Shown one piece after another: positions 9,201-15,923 of a stretch of 64,000 bases of DNA. The notes under the pieces are model-generated. The model made no database searches, was not told the origin of the DNA, and worked only from the letters and a program-made list of their open reading frames with translations. Numbering within the stretch: the stretch's first letter is position 1; the number at the start of each line of letters is the position of its first letter. Position numbers and translations under genes: made by a program. The DNA comes from Noviherbaspirillum malthae. Its GTDB lineage: Bacteria > Pseudomonadota > Gammaproteobacteria > Burkholderiales > Burkholderiaceae_D. Location: positions 1 through 64,000 of the forward strand of contig NZ_JACYXF010000027.1 of assembly GCF_015352985.1 (NCBI RefSeq), written 5' to 3'.

Positions 9201-10265
9201 CACCCGCTCCTGCTCCTGCACCGACAGGCGGGCGAACAGAGGCAGGATCTCGACATGCGGAGGATGGTGCTTGCGCAGCGCTTCGGCGGCATCCCGGATT
9301 TCCCGTTCGCCGGGCAGGAACACCAGCACGTCGCCGGGACCGATGCGCGCCAGTTCATCGACCGCATCGACCACCGCATCCATCAGGTCGCGCTGCTCCT
9401 TCTGCGCCGACGTGCGGCCATCGGGCCTGTCGGATTTCTCCGCCGGCTCCACCGGCCGGTAACGGATTTCCACCGGATACAGGCGGCCGGAGACTTCAAT
9501 GACCGGAGGCAGCTTGTCGCCCCGCGCGAAGTGGCGGGCGAAGCGCTCGGCATCGATGGTGGCCGAGGTGATGATGATCTTCAGTTCGGGCCGGCGCGGC
9601 AGCAGCTGCTTGAGGTAGCCGAGCAGAAAGTCGATGTTCAGGCTGCGCTCATGCGCTTCGTCGATGATGATGGTGTCGTACTGCCTGAGCAGCGGGTCGG
9701 TCTGCGTCTCGGCCAGCAGGATGCCGTCGGTCATCAGCTTGACCGACGCGCCCCGGGACAAGGTATCAGTGAAACGCACCTTGAAGCCTACATGCTCGCC
9801 CAGCGGAGAGCCCAGTTCCTGGGCGATGCGCTTCGCGGTGGACGAGGCGGCGATGCGGCGCGGCTGGGTATGGCCGATCAGTCCGGCCTGGCCGCGGCCG
9901 AGTTCGAGACAGATCTTGGGCAGCTGCGTGGTCTTGCCGGAACCGGTCTCGCCGGACACGATGACGACCTGGTTGGCGCGCAGGGCCTCCGCGATTTCCC
10001 GGCGCCGGCCGGAAACCGGCAGTTCCTCGGGAAAGGTGATGGGCGGCAAGGGATTGCGGACGGCGGGTTCCGGCGCGGCTTTCGGCTGCTGTTGCGGCCT
10101 GCCGTTGTCACGCGGATTCTGCTGCCGCGGCTGCCTGGCTTGCCTCGGCTGATCCTGCGGCCTTTGCGGCTTCGCCGGCTGCTTGTGCGTTTTTTCCGTC
10201 TTTTCCGCCTGCTGCGCGGTGCGCCCATCCGGCGCGGGTTTCTGTAATTGTTCTGGAGCTGACAT
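6207..10265 (-). CDS. hrpA: ATP-dependent RNA helicase HrpA
   Basis: This 1352-residue DEAH-box helicase acts on RNA and stalled ribosomes. Walker A GETGSGKT is at 105-112 and the DEAH box at 202-205 within IIIDEAHERSL. Helicase C-terminal, HA2/OB and DUF3418 regions follow, giving the usual ~1300-residue HrpA length. The first ~70 residues are a Q/P/R/K-rich, probably disordered extension. The start at 10265 (MSAPEQLQ) was chosen because a longer frame to 10343 would run into the divergent argA promoter. A TATAAT on the minus strand (10280-10275) ends only about 9 bases before this ATG, so the transcript may have almost no leader. A strong terminator follows. Confidence 0.96.
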   Translation of the reverse strand: MSAPEQLQKPAPDGRTAQQAEKTEKTHKQPAKPQRPQDQPRQARQPRQQNPRDNGRPQQQPKAAPEPAVRNPLPPITFPEELPVSGRRREIAEALRANQVVIVSGETGSGKTTQLPKICLELGRGQAGLIGHTQPRRIAASSTAKRIAQELGSPLGEHVGFKVRFTDTLSRGASVKLMTDGILLAETQTDPLLRQYDTIIIDEAHERSLNIDFLLGYLKQLLPRRPELKIIITSATIDAERFARHFARGDKLPPVIEVSGRLYPVEIRYRPVEPAEKSDRPDGRTSAQKEQRDLMDAVVDAVDELARIGPGDVLVFLPGEREIRDAAEALRKHHPPHVEILPLFARLSVQEQERVFKTSNARRIVLATNVAETSLTVPGIRYVVDAGLARVKRYSYRNKVEQLQIEPVAQSAANQRAGRCGRVAAGVCIRLYDEQDFLQRPKFTDPEILRSSLAAVILRMKALRLADVETFPFIEPPLGRAIADGYQLLQELGAVDDNNQLTPLGRQLAKLPLDPRVGRMILAARDNAALNEVLIIAAALSVQDPRDRPLDAQDAADNAHKKFADDKSEFLSYLKIWKWFEEAIEHKKSNRQLMDSCRANFLSQLRLREWRDVHSQLLTLVKEQGWRMNESPATYEQLHTALLTGLLGNVGYKAEDEAIYLGARGIKFHIWPGSSLAKKAGRWIMGAELVETTRLYARCIAQIQPEWLERVGGHLLKKSYGDPRWEKRTAQVSAFERATLYGLVVYSQRRINYGQINPKEAREIFIRSALVAGEYETRFPFLAHNQKLVREIENLEHKSRRLDVLVDEELIAGFYDKLIPQEIHAGIAFEKWLKDATAGNPKLLHLNRDDLMRHEAAGVTTDLFPKTMQVAGVPMTLTYHFEPGSPRDGVTLAVPLYALNQVSAERADWLVPGMLKEKVHLLLKSLPQKLRRHCLPLPDYAAGFCERAEFGKGNLIDMLIADVREQTGITVKTTDFKLETLPAHHFMNFKIIDEHGRQLEMGRTLANLQAEFGGQARESFQRIAEKNAVAAMEAMDAGTPDKPQASNAGKAESKAGNNAASQAQKTAAAEHQNLTAWTFGELPELLEIQQGKQSLIGFPALVDKGSHCDLEVFDDPAEAARVHHAGLRKLFALQLREQIKFLEKNVPGLQQMGMQYMSLGSQEELREQIIQAALDRACMQDPLPKNAEEFNRRKDEGKSRIGLLVNEIARLAAQVLSEYYTLPKKLQGAKTHAQSAADMQSQLQSLVGKRFIADNDYGQLAHFPRYLKAINIRLEKLRADPARDARLMAEWMQVAAPWQRAQKDRQKNSDPKMQEFRWLLEELRVSLFAQELRTPMPVSVKRLQKVWESMQR

Positions 10266-10274
10266 ATCGGGGGA

Positions 10275-10280
10275 ATTATA
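10275..10280 (-). promoter_or_regulatory. -10 box of hrpA
   Basis: A consensus TATAAT on the minus strand would start transcription near 10268, about 3 bases before the proposed ATG at 10265. No good -35 box is present at 17 bp. Confidence 0.5.
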
Positions 10281-10356
10281 CAGAGCCGGCCATGCCGGCC
10301 CGCAGGAATGCCGGCGCTGCTGGCGCTGCCGGACCGACTGCAAGGGAAGCTCTGTA

Positions 10357-10362
10357 TATAAT
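10357..10362 (+). promoter_or_regulatory. -10 box of argA
   Basis: A consensus TATAAT would place the transcription start near 10369-10370, exactly at the ATG of argA, suggesting a leaderless mRNA. The -35 region is poor. Confidence 0.5.
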
Positions 10363-10369
10363 GCGCATC

Positions 10370-11680
10370 ATGGAAAATCCAATAGAATTCGTGCAATGGC
10401 TGCGCTCGGTGGCGCCGTATATCCACGCCTTCCGCGGGAAGACCTTCGTCGTGGCCTTCCCCGGCGAGCTGGTCATGGCCGGCGCCTTGCCCGTCCTGGC
10501 CCAGGACTTGTCATTGCTGCATGCGCTCGGCATCAAGGTCGTGATCGTGCATGGTTCCCGTCCGCAGGTCGAGGAGCAGCTGGCCTTGCGCAACCTGACG
10601 GCGCGCTATCACAACGGCTTGCGCATCACCGATGCGCCGGCGATGGAATGCGTGAAGGAAGCCGCCGGCGAACTGCGCCTCGATATCGAGGCGGCTTTCA
10701 GCCAAGGCTTGCCGAATACGCCGATGGCGCATTCGGCCATCCGCATCATTTCCGGCAATTTCGTCACCGCCCGGCCGATCGGCGTCATCGACGGCCTCGA
10801 CCTGGAATTCACCGGTGTGGCGCGCAAGATTGCCTATGAGACCATCCACCCGATATTAAGTGCCGGCGGACTGGTATTGCTGTCGCCGCTGGGTTTTTCC
10901 CCGACAGGCGAAGCGTTCAACCTGACCATGGAAGACGTCGCGGTGTCGGCCGCGACCGCGCTGCGCGCCGACAAGCTGATTTTCATCACCGAAACACCGA
11001 TGATGACCGATGCCGAGGGCCGCGAAATCCGTGAGCTCACGGCGGCCAAGGCTGACGTGCTGCTCAAATCCAGCATTCTGCCCCCGGACACGGCCTTCTA
11101 CCTGCAGCATTGCGTCAAGGCGTCGCGCAGCGGCGTGCCGCGCTCGCACATCGTACCCTTCGAACTGGACGGCTCCGCCATGCTGGAAATCTTCACGCAT
11201 GACGGCGTCGGCACCATGGTCAGCACCGAGAACCTGGAAACCCTGCGCGAAGCGACCATTGAAGATGTCGGCGGCATCCTCAAATTGATCGAACCGCTGG
11301 AAGCCGACGGCACCCTGGTCAAGCGGGGCCGCGAACTGATCGAACGGGAAATCGACTATTTCTCCGTGATTGAACACGACGGCGTAATCTTCGGCTGCGC
11401 GGCGCTCTACCCGTTCCCGGCGGAAAAGATGGCGGAAATGGCTTGCCTCACCGTCAATCCGGAAGTGCAGAGCCAGGGCGACGGCGAGCGCATCCTGAAA
11501 CACATGGAAAACCGGGCGCGCGCCGCGGGTTTCACACGGCTGTTCGTGCTCACGACCCGTACCGCGCATTGGTTCATGAAGCGCGGCTTCGTCCCGGCGA
11601 CGGTCGACGACCTGCCGAAGGACCGGCAGCACATGTACAACTGGCAACGCAAGTCGCTGGTACTGATCAAGCAACTTTGA
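10370..11680 (+). CDS. argA: Amino-acid N-acetyltransferase (N-acetylglutamate synthase)
   Basis: This 436-residue protein makes N-acetylglutamate from glutamate and acetyl-CoA, the first step of arginine synthesis. The N-terminal amino-acid-kinase-like domain (to about residue 290) contains VVIVHGSRPQVEEQL and is the usual site of arginine feedback. The C-terminal GNAT acetyltransferase domain contains CLTVNPEVQSQGDGERILKH. Length matches ArgA (~440). The ATG at 10370 was chosen because the TATAAT box overlaps the alternative ATG at 10361. It is divergent from hrpA and is followed after 62 bp by yggX on the same strand. Confidence 0.95.
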   Translation: MENPIEFVQWLRSVAPYIHAFRGKTFVVAFPGELVMAGALPVLAQDLSLLHALGIKVVIVHGSRPQVEEQLALRNLTARYHNGLRITDAPAMECVKEAAGELRLDIEAAFSQGLPNTPMAHSAIRIISGNFVTARPIGVIDGLDLEFTGVARKIAYETIHPILSAGGLVLLSPLGFSPTGEAFNLTMEDVAVSAATALRADKLIFITETPMMTDAEGREIRELTAAKADVLLKSSILPPDTAFYLQHCVKASRSGVPRSHIVPFELDGSAMLEIFTHDGVGTMVSTENLETLREATIEDVGGILKLIEPLEADGTLVKRGRELIEREIDYFSVIEHDGVIFGCAALYPFPAEKMAEMACLTVNPEVQSQGDGERILKHMENRARAAGFTRLFVLTTRTAHWFMKRGFVPATVDDLPKDRQHMYNWQRKSLVLIKQL

Positions 11681-11742
11681 AAACCGCGTGTCCTCCAACC
11701 GAGGGCGCGTCCGACCCGTTTTGAATCGACAAGGAGTAGAAC

Positions 11743-12015
11743 ATGGCCCGCACGGTCCACTGCGTCAAGCTGAACAAGGAAGCCGAAGGTCTGGATTTCC
11801 CGCCCTATCCCGGCGAACTCGGCAAGAAGATTTACGAGAATGTTTCCAAGGAAGCCTGGGCCGGCTGGCTCAAGCACCAGACCATGCTGGTCAATGAAAA
11901 CCGCCTGAACCTGGCCGATGCGCGCGCGCGCAAATACCTGGCAACCCAGATGGAAAATCATTTCTTCGGTTCCGGCGCTGATGCCGCCGCAGGCTACGTT
12001 CCGCCTTCCGAGTAA
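11743..12015 (+). CDS. yggX: Oxidative damage protection protein, YggX family (Fe(II) trafficking)
   Basis: This 90-residue protein protects Fe-S clusters against oxidation and is linked to iron trafficking. The signature ARTVHCVKLNKEAEGLDFPP carries the conserved Cys7, and the C-terminal part has LATQMENHFFG. Length equals the family norm. An AGGAG ribosome-binding site precedes the ATG. A bidirectional terminator follows. Confidence 0.96.
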   Translation: MARTVHCVKLNKEAEGLDFPPYPGELGKKIYENVSKEAWAGWLKHQTMLVNENRLNLADARARKYLATQMENHFFGSGADAAAGYVPPSE

Positions 12016-12058
12016 AGACTGCTGCCTGACCGGTGATCAGGTGTCGCTAACGAAAAAA

Positions 12059-12086
12059 GCCGCTGAATCGCTTCAGCGGCTTTTTT
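12059..12086. terminator. Bidirectional intrinsic terminator between yggX and rpiA
   Basis: A 9-bp stem GCCGCTGAA/TTCAGCGGC with a 4-base loop is flanked by six A residues on the left and six T residues on the right (12081-12086), so it can stop transcription from both convergent genes. Confidence 0.9.
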
Positions 12087-12132
12087 CATGTCCGGTTCCC
12101 GCGCTACGATGCCGGGATTCCATAGGCCAGGC

Positions 12133-12804
12133 TTAGAACGTCAGCTTCTTGACGCCTTCCGCCGTACCAAGCAGGGCCACGTCGGCGCCGCGCTGCGCGA
12201 ACAGGCCGACGGTGACGACGCCGACAATGTTGTTGATTTCCGCTTCCAGCTTGCGCGGATCAGCAATACGCAGTCCGACCAGATCGATGATCATGCAGCC
12301 GTTATCGGTGATTACCGGCTTGCCGTCCTTGACCCGCAAACGCGGCTCGCCGCCGATTGTTTTGAGCTGGCGCGCCACGGCAGCCTGCGCCATGGGAATG
12401 ACTTCGATGGGCAGCGGAAAGGCGCCGAGCGCATCCACCAGCTTGGAGCCGTCGGCGATGCAGATGAATTGCTTCGCGACCGAAGCGACGATCTTTTCGC
12501 GGGTCAGCGCCGCGCCGCCGCCCTTGATCATGGCGCCCGAGGCAGTGATCTCGTCGGCGCCGTCGATGTAGATCGACATGGAATCGACATCGTTCAGGTC
12601 AAGTACCGGGATGCCGTGCGAACGCAGGCGGTCTGCCGTGGCTTCGGAGGAAGCGACCGCGCCCTTGACGCGATCCTTGATCTTGCCGAGCTCATCAATG
12701 AAGAAATTGGCGGTGGAGCCGGTGCCGACGCCGATGATTTCGCCTGCCGGTACAAATTCGATCGCAGCGCGCGCCACTGCTTGCTTGAGTTCGTCTTGGG
12801 TCAT
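12133..12804 (-). CDS. rpiA: Ribose-5-phosphate isomerase A
   Basis: This 223-residue enzyme interconverts ribose-5-phosphate and ribulose-5-phosphate in the non-oxidative pentose pathway. Family blocks are GVGTGSTANFFIDEL, YIDGADEI, KGGGAALTREK and the C-terminal KLTF. The start MTQDELKQAV matches the E. coli RpiA N-terminus, so 12804 is preferred to the ATG at 12816. It is convergent with yggX and complements the zwf/tal/pgi genes further right. Confidence 0.96.
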   Translation of the reverse strand: MTQDELKQAVARAAIEFVPAGEIIGVGTGSTANFFIDELGKIKDRVKGAVASSEATADRLRSHGIPVLDLNDVDSMSIYIDGADEITASGAMIKGGGAALTREKIVASVAKQFICIADGSKLVDALGAFPLPIEVIPMAQAAVARQLKTIGGEPRLRVKDGKPVITDNGCMIIDLVGLRIADPRKLEAEINNIVGVVTVGLFAQRGADVALLGTAEGVKKLTF

Positions 12805-12850
12805 GATGCATTGCATGAAAAATCGAAGGTCGTATTCTAGTTCAGTTTGC

Positions 12851-12884
12851 GCCTCGCCGTAGCGCGTCCGAAGTACGGCGAGGC
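12851..12884. other. Perfect 11-bp inverted repeat upstream of rpiA
   Basis: GCCTCGCCGTA (12851-12861) and TACGGCGAGGC (12874-12884) flank a 12-base loop. No T-run follows on either strand. It lies 47-80 bases upstream of the rpiA start, so it could be an operator or a 5'-leader hairpin. Confidence 0.55.
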
Positions 12885-13004
12885 AGGAATGTGCCGTCGC
12901 TCTGAATTAGGTATTTTCTACTACACATGGCAGATGTATGTGTTTCCGATGATAAACTTGCCATAAAGCATTAATCCTGAATCTTGCCCTGAAGTGATGC
13001 AAAC

Positions 13005-13364
13005 ATGACAACCGTACTCGTGGTGGACGACAGCCGTATCTCCCGCATGCTCTCGCGGCAATTCCTGGCGCAGAAGCAGCCGTCGTGGACCATCGCTGAA
13101 GCCGCCAGCGGGGAGGAAGCGATCGCTCGGCTCGACGGCCTCACCCCGGATCTGGTGCTGCTTGACCTGAACATGCCCGGGATGGGCGGACTCGCCGCCG
13201 TGGACAAGATCCAGGCCAAATGCCCGACCGCGCGCATCACGCTGCTGACCGCCAATGTGCAGGACGCGATTCAGGACAAGGCCAGGACCTTGGGAATCGG
13301 ATTTGCGGCCAAGCCGATCACTGAGGAACGCATCGACCAGATCATCGCCAATTTCGGGAAATAG
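13005..13364 (+). CDS. CheY-like single-domain response regulator
   Basis: This 119-residue protein is a lone receiver domain. It has the acidic pair Asp9-Asp10, phosphoacceptor Asp54 in LLDLNMPGMGG, the Thr of LLTANV and the conserved Lys of AAKPIT. No output domain follows, so it must act through partners. The next gene, 2 bp downstream, encodes a CheC-like phosphatase expected to dephosphorylate such a receiver, and the third gene is a diguanylate cyclase. No histidine kinase is in the window. The ribosome-binding site is weak. Confidence 0.92.
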   Translation: MTTVLVVDDSRISRMLSRQFLAQKQPSWTIAEAASGEEAIARLDGLTPDLVLLDLNMPGMGGLAAVDKIQAKCPTARITLLTANVQDAIQDKARTLGIGFAAKPITEERIDQIIANFGK

Positions 13365-13366
13365 GC

Positions 13367-13981
13367 ATGTTCCAGCTCACCGAGCTTCAGCACGACGCTC
13401 TCGTCGAAATCTTCAACATCGGTGTCGGCCAGGCGGCGGCGGCAATGAGCCGCATCGTCAGCGAGGAAGTCACGATGTCGGTGCCCGAGATCACCTTCCA
13501 GAGACGCGCCGAAGTCGCGCATACGCTCGGCGCGCAGGAAGGCCGCCGCATCTGCGCAGTCGCGCAGCAGTTCAGCGGCGCATTCAATACCGAAGCCTTT
13601 CTCATGTTCCCGGAAGAGAAGAGCCTGGAAATCGTGCGCCTGATGGTGGGCCAAAGCCTGTCGCTCGAAGAATTGAGCGAAATGGAACAGGAAGCGATGA
13701 GCGAAATCGGCAACATCATCCTGAATTCCTGCATGGCGACGCTGGCCAATGCCTCCGGCAAGGAATTGCAGGGTTCGCTGCCGATGTACCGCATCGGCAC
13801 CGGCAACGACATCCTGGGGCAGCCGGGCAAGCAATGGGACGGCGTGGTGATGACATTGAAGATCGATTTCAATATCGAACGCCATCATATCTACGGCTAT
13901 GTCGCCTTCCTGCTTGATCTGCCGGCGCTGCAGGACCTGACGCAGTACATCGACAGCTATCTGGCCGGCGTAACCGGCTAG
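13367..13981 (+). CDS. CheC-like CheY-P phosphatase
   Basis: This 204-residue protein has two copies of the CheC/CheX active-site pattern (D/S)-x3-E-x2-N-x22-P. The first is exact: Asp10, Glu14, Asn17 and Pro40 (DALVEIFN...VPEI). The second, EAMSEIGN followed 23 residues later by Pro, keeps Glu and Asn but has Glu in place of the leading Asp/Ser. Both centres therefore look usable, as in CheC. The role is dephosphorylation of a phosphorylated receiver, most obviously the CheY-like protein encoded 2 bp upstream. It may also be a protein-binding regulator. The gene sits between receiver and diguanylate cyclase genes in one operon. Confidence 0.88.
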   Translation: MFQLTELQHDALVEIFNIGVGQAAAAMSRIVSEEVTMSVPEITFQRRAEVAHTLGAQEGRRICAVAQQFSGAFNTEAFLMFPEEKSLEIVRLMVGQSLSLEELSEMEQEAMSEIGNIILNSCMATLANASGKELQGSLPMYRIGTGNDILGQPGKQWDGVVMTLKIDFNIERHHIYGYVAFLLDLPALQDLTQYIDSYLAGVTG

Positions 13982-13996
13982 GCGGCGGAAAACTCC

Positions 13997-14950
13997 ATGC
14001 TGAACTTGCTCGAAAGCGTACTGAAGGCGGTGCGGACCGGCATCATCGTACTGGATGCCGGGCAGCGCATCGTTCTCTGGAACGACTGGATGGCCCAGCA
14101 TTCCCGCATGGAGGCGCGGCACGTCCTGGGACGAAACTTTGGTGAAGTGTTTCCCGAGATGATCGACGGCCGCACGCATATTGCGATCGAGTCGGCGCTG
14201 CGGAACAACTTTGCATCGCTGCTTTCCCAAACGCTCAACAAGGCCCCCTTCCCGCTGTATGCCAAGCCGGCCGATACGTCGAGCGATATCCGCATCCAGC
14301 AGGCCGTTCACGTCATGCCGCTGGATGTGACATCGCGGGGGAGGCACTGCCTGGTGCAGATCACCGACGTCAGCATGGCCGTCGCCCGTGAACGCAAGCT
14401 GCGTGAAATGGCGGTGGAACTCGAGTCGCAGACCCTGGTGGACGGCCTGACCGGCATTGCCAACCGGCGGCGTTTCGATCTGCATCTCGAAGATGAATTC
14501 CGCCGTGCCAAGCGCAATGCCGCACCGGTATCGCTGATCATGGTCGACGTCGATTACTTCAAGGACTTCAACGACAACTATGGCCACCAGCGCGGCGACG
14601 ATTGCCTGGTCCGGATTGGGGGCGCGCTGAGCGGCGTGCTCAACCGTGCCCGCGATCTGGTGGCGCGCTACGGCGGCGAGGAATTTACCGTGGTGCTGCC
14701 CGATACCGACAAGGATGGAGCGCTGCGGGTGGCGGAAGCCATGCGTGCGGAAGTTGCGGCGCTCGCGATCGAGCATGCCTTTTCAGGCGTTGCCAGCCAT
14801 GTGACCATCAGCCTTGGCGTGAGTACCTTGGTGCCGGAACTGGCTACTACGACGGGAAGTTTGATTCATGCTGCTGACCGTGCGCTTTATCAAGCGAAGC
14901 GGGGGGGCAGGAATTGTGTTGCGGTTTATTTGGACGGCAGGTTGAGTTAG
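13997..14950 (+). CDS. PAS-GGDEF diguanylate cyclase
   Basis: This 317-residue protein has an N-terminal PAS sensor (about 1-125, TGIIVLDAGQRIVLWND) and a GGDEF domain (about 140-310). The active-site motif is GGEEF at 226-230, metal-binding Asp residues lie in MVDVDYFKDFND, and an inhibitory site RxxD (Arg217-Ala-Arg-Asp220) sits five residues before GGEEF. The enzyme should make c-di-GMP from two GTP and be inhibited by product. It has no transmembrane segment, so it is cytoplasmic. It follows the CheC-like gene by 15 bp as the last gene of the operon, which suggests that receiver phosphorylation controls c-di-GMP output. Confidence 0.92.
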   Translation: MLNLLESVLKAVRTGIIVLDAGQRIVLWNDWMAQHSRMEARHVLGRNFGEVFPEMIDGRTHIAIESALRNNFASLLSQTLNKAPFPLYAKPADTSSDIRIQQAVHVMPLDVTSRGRHCLVQITDVSMAVARERKLREMAVELESQTLVDGLTGIANRRRFDLHLEDEFRRAKRNAAPVSLIMVDVDYFKDFNDNYGHQRGDDCLVRIGGALSGVLNRARDLVARYGGEEFTVVLPDTDKDGALRVAEAMRAEVAALAIEHAFSGVASHVTISLGVSTLVPELATTTGSLIHAADRALYQAKRGGRNCVAVYLDGRLS

Positions 14951-15297
14951 TCGTTTGAATATGCTTCTTTGACAGTATCAACATATGCCGTAGGTGTCTT
15001 CTCTTGATTCAAGAAGAATAGCGCGAGTTTATAACGCAGCTAATGCACATATTGCGTTCGAGACGAGCAGCAATCGCAAGCATTAAAGAATAGTCCTCCC
15101 CTTTCAAGGGGAGGTTAGGAGGGGGATGGGGTTAGATGACTTAGCTGTAACCCATCCCCACCCCAACCCTCCCCTTGAAGGTGCGGGGGTGGAGGTCTCG
15201 CGACGCATGAAGGTATCCGAACTCCCACCTCAAAACTCTGGAAGAAGAACAAGCAAACACCTGCACGACATCTTAAAAAGATGCCGCTCTCACCATC
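14951..15297. other. Non-coding gap between the diguanylate cyclase and eda
   Basis: This 347-bp convergent gap contains REP-like copy 2 (15095-15182) and an AT-richer stretch with an imperfect hairpin around CTCTTGATTCAAGAAG near 15001. No gene is visible. Confidence 0.6.
15095..15182. repeat. REP-like inverted element, copy 2
   Basis: The left unit CCTCCCCTTTCAAGGGGAGG runs to GGGGGATGGGGTT (15095-15133). The right unit, AACCCATCCCCACCCC to CCCTCCCCTTGAAGG (15149-15182), is its near reverse complement. It is the same family as copies at 3509 and 23310, again between convergent genes. Confidence 0.85.
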
Positions 15298-15921
15298 TCA
15301 TTTCCGCAAACCGCTAGCCGCAGCCGCCAATTCCGTAATCACCCCCCAGTCGCCATTCTTCAGCGCTTCCTTGGGCGTCAACCAAGAACCGCCAACGCAG
15401 GCAACATTCTTGCACTCCAAAAACTTCGCCGCAGTTTCCTGCGAAATACCGCCGGTCGGACAGAAAGTCACATCAGGCAGCGGGCCGGCGATTGCATTGA
15501 GCATGCCGACGCCGCCTGCGGGCACGGCAGGAAACAGCTTGAGCTGGCGGAATCCCGCTTCGCGCGCCGACATCACTTCCGAAGGCGTCATCACGCCGGG
15601 CAGCAGGGGCAGACCGCTCGACTTCGCGGCCTCCACCAGGCTCGGGGTCAATCCGGGAGACACGCCGAACACCGCGCCCGCATCGCGTGCGGTGCGAAAC
15701 TCGTCGGGCTGGGTCAGCGTGCCGACGCCGATGATCGCATCGGGCACCTGCTCCGCCATCGCCCGGATGGCGGGCAGGCCGTATTCGGTGCGCAGGGTAA
15801 CTTCCAGCACACGGATACCGCCGGCGACGAGCGCCTTGGCCAGCGGTACGGCGTGATCGGGATTGTCGATGGCGATGACCGGAATGACCGGCGAGGTGCG
15901 CATGATGTCGAGCAGTGTCAT
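15298..15921 (-). CDS. eda: 2-dehydro-3-deoxy-6-phosphogluconate aldolase
   Basis: This 207-residue class I aldolase splits KDPG into pyruvate and glyceraldehyde-3-phosphate, the second Entner-Doudoroff step; it acts in the cytoplasm as a trimer. The Schiff-base lysine is Lys128 in RQLKLFPA; Glu40 and Arg44 in LEVTLRT match the catalytic Glu and the phosphate/substrate Arg of the family. Length is standard. Its start lies 2 bp after the edd stop, so it is co-transcribed with edd. Confidence 0.96.
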   Translation of the reverse strand: MTLLDIMRTSPVIPVIAIDNPDHAVPLAKALVAGGIRVLEVTLRTEYGLPAIRAMAEQVPDAIIGVGTLTQPDEFRTARDAGAVFGVSPGLTPSLVEAAKSSGLPLLPGVMTPSEVMSAREAGFRQLKLFPAVPAGGVGMLNAIAGPLPDVTFCPTGGISQETAAKFLECKNVACVGGSWLTPKEALKNGDWGVITELAAAASGLRK

Positions 15922-15923
15922 GA

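Noticed and set aside
7467..10247. 926-residue open frame antisense to hrpA
   Set aside because: It is a GC-driven shadow of hrpA with no domain, no ribosome-binding site and low-complexity composition; hrpA motifs are unambiguous.
13271..14776. 501-residue frame antisense to the CheC-like and cyclase genes
   Set aside because: The sense genes carry complete active-site motifs; the antisense frame resembles no protein family.
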